A stretch of DNA of 60,000 nt from Nematostella vectensis (Eukaryota > Cnidaria > Anthozoa > Actiniaria > Edwardsiidae): NCBI RefSeq assembly GCF_932526225.1, contig NC_064036.1:3227501-3287500 (forward strand). The letters run 5' to 3'. Below are positions 58,937-60,000 of the stretch, piece by piece. The position numbers and the translations under genes were made by a program. The notes under the pieces were generated by a model. That model did no database searches, was not told where the DNA came from, and saw only the letters and a list, made by a program, of their open reading frames with translations. The number at the start of each line of letters is the position of its first letter. The first letter of the stretch is position 1.

Positions 58937-60000
58937 ATGGGTGGTGCCGATTGCGAGGTTGTGCTATCTGCTCTTCTCGGTCACTTAAGCTGTATCAACA
59001 TCATGTCAACATTAACTCCGCTGTCGGCTTATAGGGGTCTTGCAAAAAAGGGTGATCTTTCCGCAAGAACTTTCAGAACTGTCTAAAGGGATTGAATGTT
59101 TACAAGCATCGTCATGGTGACAAAATTTATATTTTTAACCAATGTTTTGACAGGATGAGCCCCTTCAGACTTGTGTCTGATATCACTGGGCTCCTGCATT
59201 TAAAATCACACTTAATAATTATAATTGAAAGCAGGGTTGCAGAAAGATAACAATAAACTTGAGAACGACTCCATTAAAATCAAACAAACTCAAACTAATG
59301 ATAATAATTACATGATTTACATGATTCTCCTTCAAAGACCCGTAAAAATAGAAACCTGTGGGTTTTGTCCAAAATAGATGATGAGCTATTTCAGATAACG
59401 TTTATTTTTATCCGGATCGTGTAGAAATATATATTTCTTATCATTTATAGTGGTATAAATTTGATTTTTTTTAAAGCATGTGAATTTTTTTAGATTTTCA
59501 TGATTTGGGACTCATGTGCTTTTTCATACAAGCCTTGTATGTGGAAATTCGATGCGGTTTTTCGGGGTGTTTGCGTGCTCCGATTTTTTTTTTTAGACTT
59601 TTAGTATGATATAAAGGGAGACTTCATTAATACAAAAAAGTTGAAAAACCTTGTGTTGCAATAATTCCGATTTTAAACCGTAGATTGATTGGAATATTTG
59701 TGCTTGATCGGGAAGAATAATTCGAATTCGGATAATTTGAACTCCCCGATAACACAAATTCGGATAACTCGAACTCCCTCTACCTTATTCTAGAGACGCA
59801 ATTTTTCAGCGATTTTTATATAAAATTAGGATTCATCATTTTGAACCCCGAATGATCCATCATCCGTTTCAGTAGCTATTGCTTATACATCCTAGCATCT
59901 TCTATCGGTCTTTAGACGCCAGGTCTGGCCCCTGTTTCCATGGACACGGTTTGTTAAAAGAAGATGTGGTTGTTGTTGGGCGTGTGTGTGGGTGTGCCGT
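58937..60000. other. AT-rich sequence to the window end
   Basis: AATTCGGATAA-type repeats with TTTGAACTCCC and CTCGAACTCCC occur near 59720-59780. No gene supported. Confidence 0.35.

Overview
The window is metazoan nuclear DNA, most likely from an anthozoan cnidarian (sea anemone or coral relative). It holds intron-rich host genes, dense MITEs and minisatellites, and an intron-less block of virus-like genes of a type I associate with cnidarian genomes. Species assignment is inference.

Region 1 (about 1-9750) is an integrated DNA-virus-like gene cluster whose left end lies outside the window. Nine complete genes run rightward (77-6488): an A32/FtsK-type packaging ATPase, seven small genes mostly carrying membrane segments or coiled coils (one beta-rich, possibly a jelly-roll capsid protein), and a roughly 500-residue candidate virion protein. 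Four genes run leftward (6701-9414): an 18-residue Cys/His repeat protein, an ankyrin protein, a TFIIB homologue and a small membrane protein. All 13 are intact. Every one has a TTTAAA-like box 26-35 nt before its start codon, and this spacing corrects two starts. A short palindromic element occurs between genes and in frame inside genes. The right edge is an array of E-boxes and TGATTGACAG sites (9478-9750) followed by an NRF1-like palindrome. No polymerase or integrase is visible here.

Region 2 (9751-22300) holds repeats and a 10-exon SLC7-type amino-acid transporter (11527-19455). hAT-like MITEs with 5-bp target duplications lie upstream and in its introns, and a foldback element follows it.

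Region 3 (23458-43129) is a complete 34-exon CEP104 gene, 894 residues; all exon phases join exactly. A 3.8-kb DNA transposon with transposase-like and Ulp1-protease reading frames (31218-34996, 16-bp inverted repeats) sits in intron 18.

Region 4 (44133-47358, minus strand) is a 3-exon class A GPCR. Region 5 (47359-60000) is mostly non-coding: palindromes, a direct duplication, a GGAT microsatellite, a 1.9-kb long-inverted-repeat element, and near the end a TATA-driven secreted precursor with repeated C-x4-C peptides.

Two patterns stand out. One is the viral block with its own promoter box, TFIIB and in-frame palindromes. The other is that at least seven exon-intron junctions in the three host genes have been tandemly multiplied (from 3 to about 36 copies), producing ladders of decoy splice sites.
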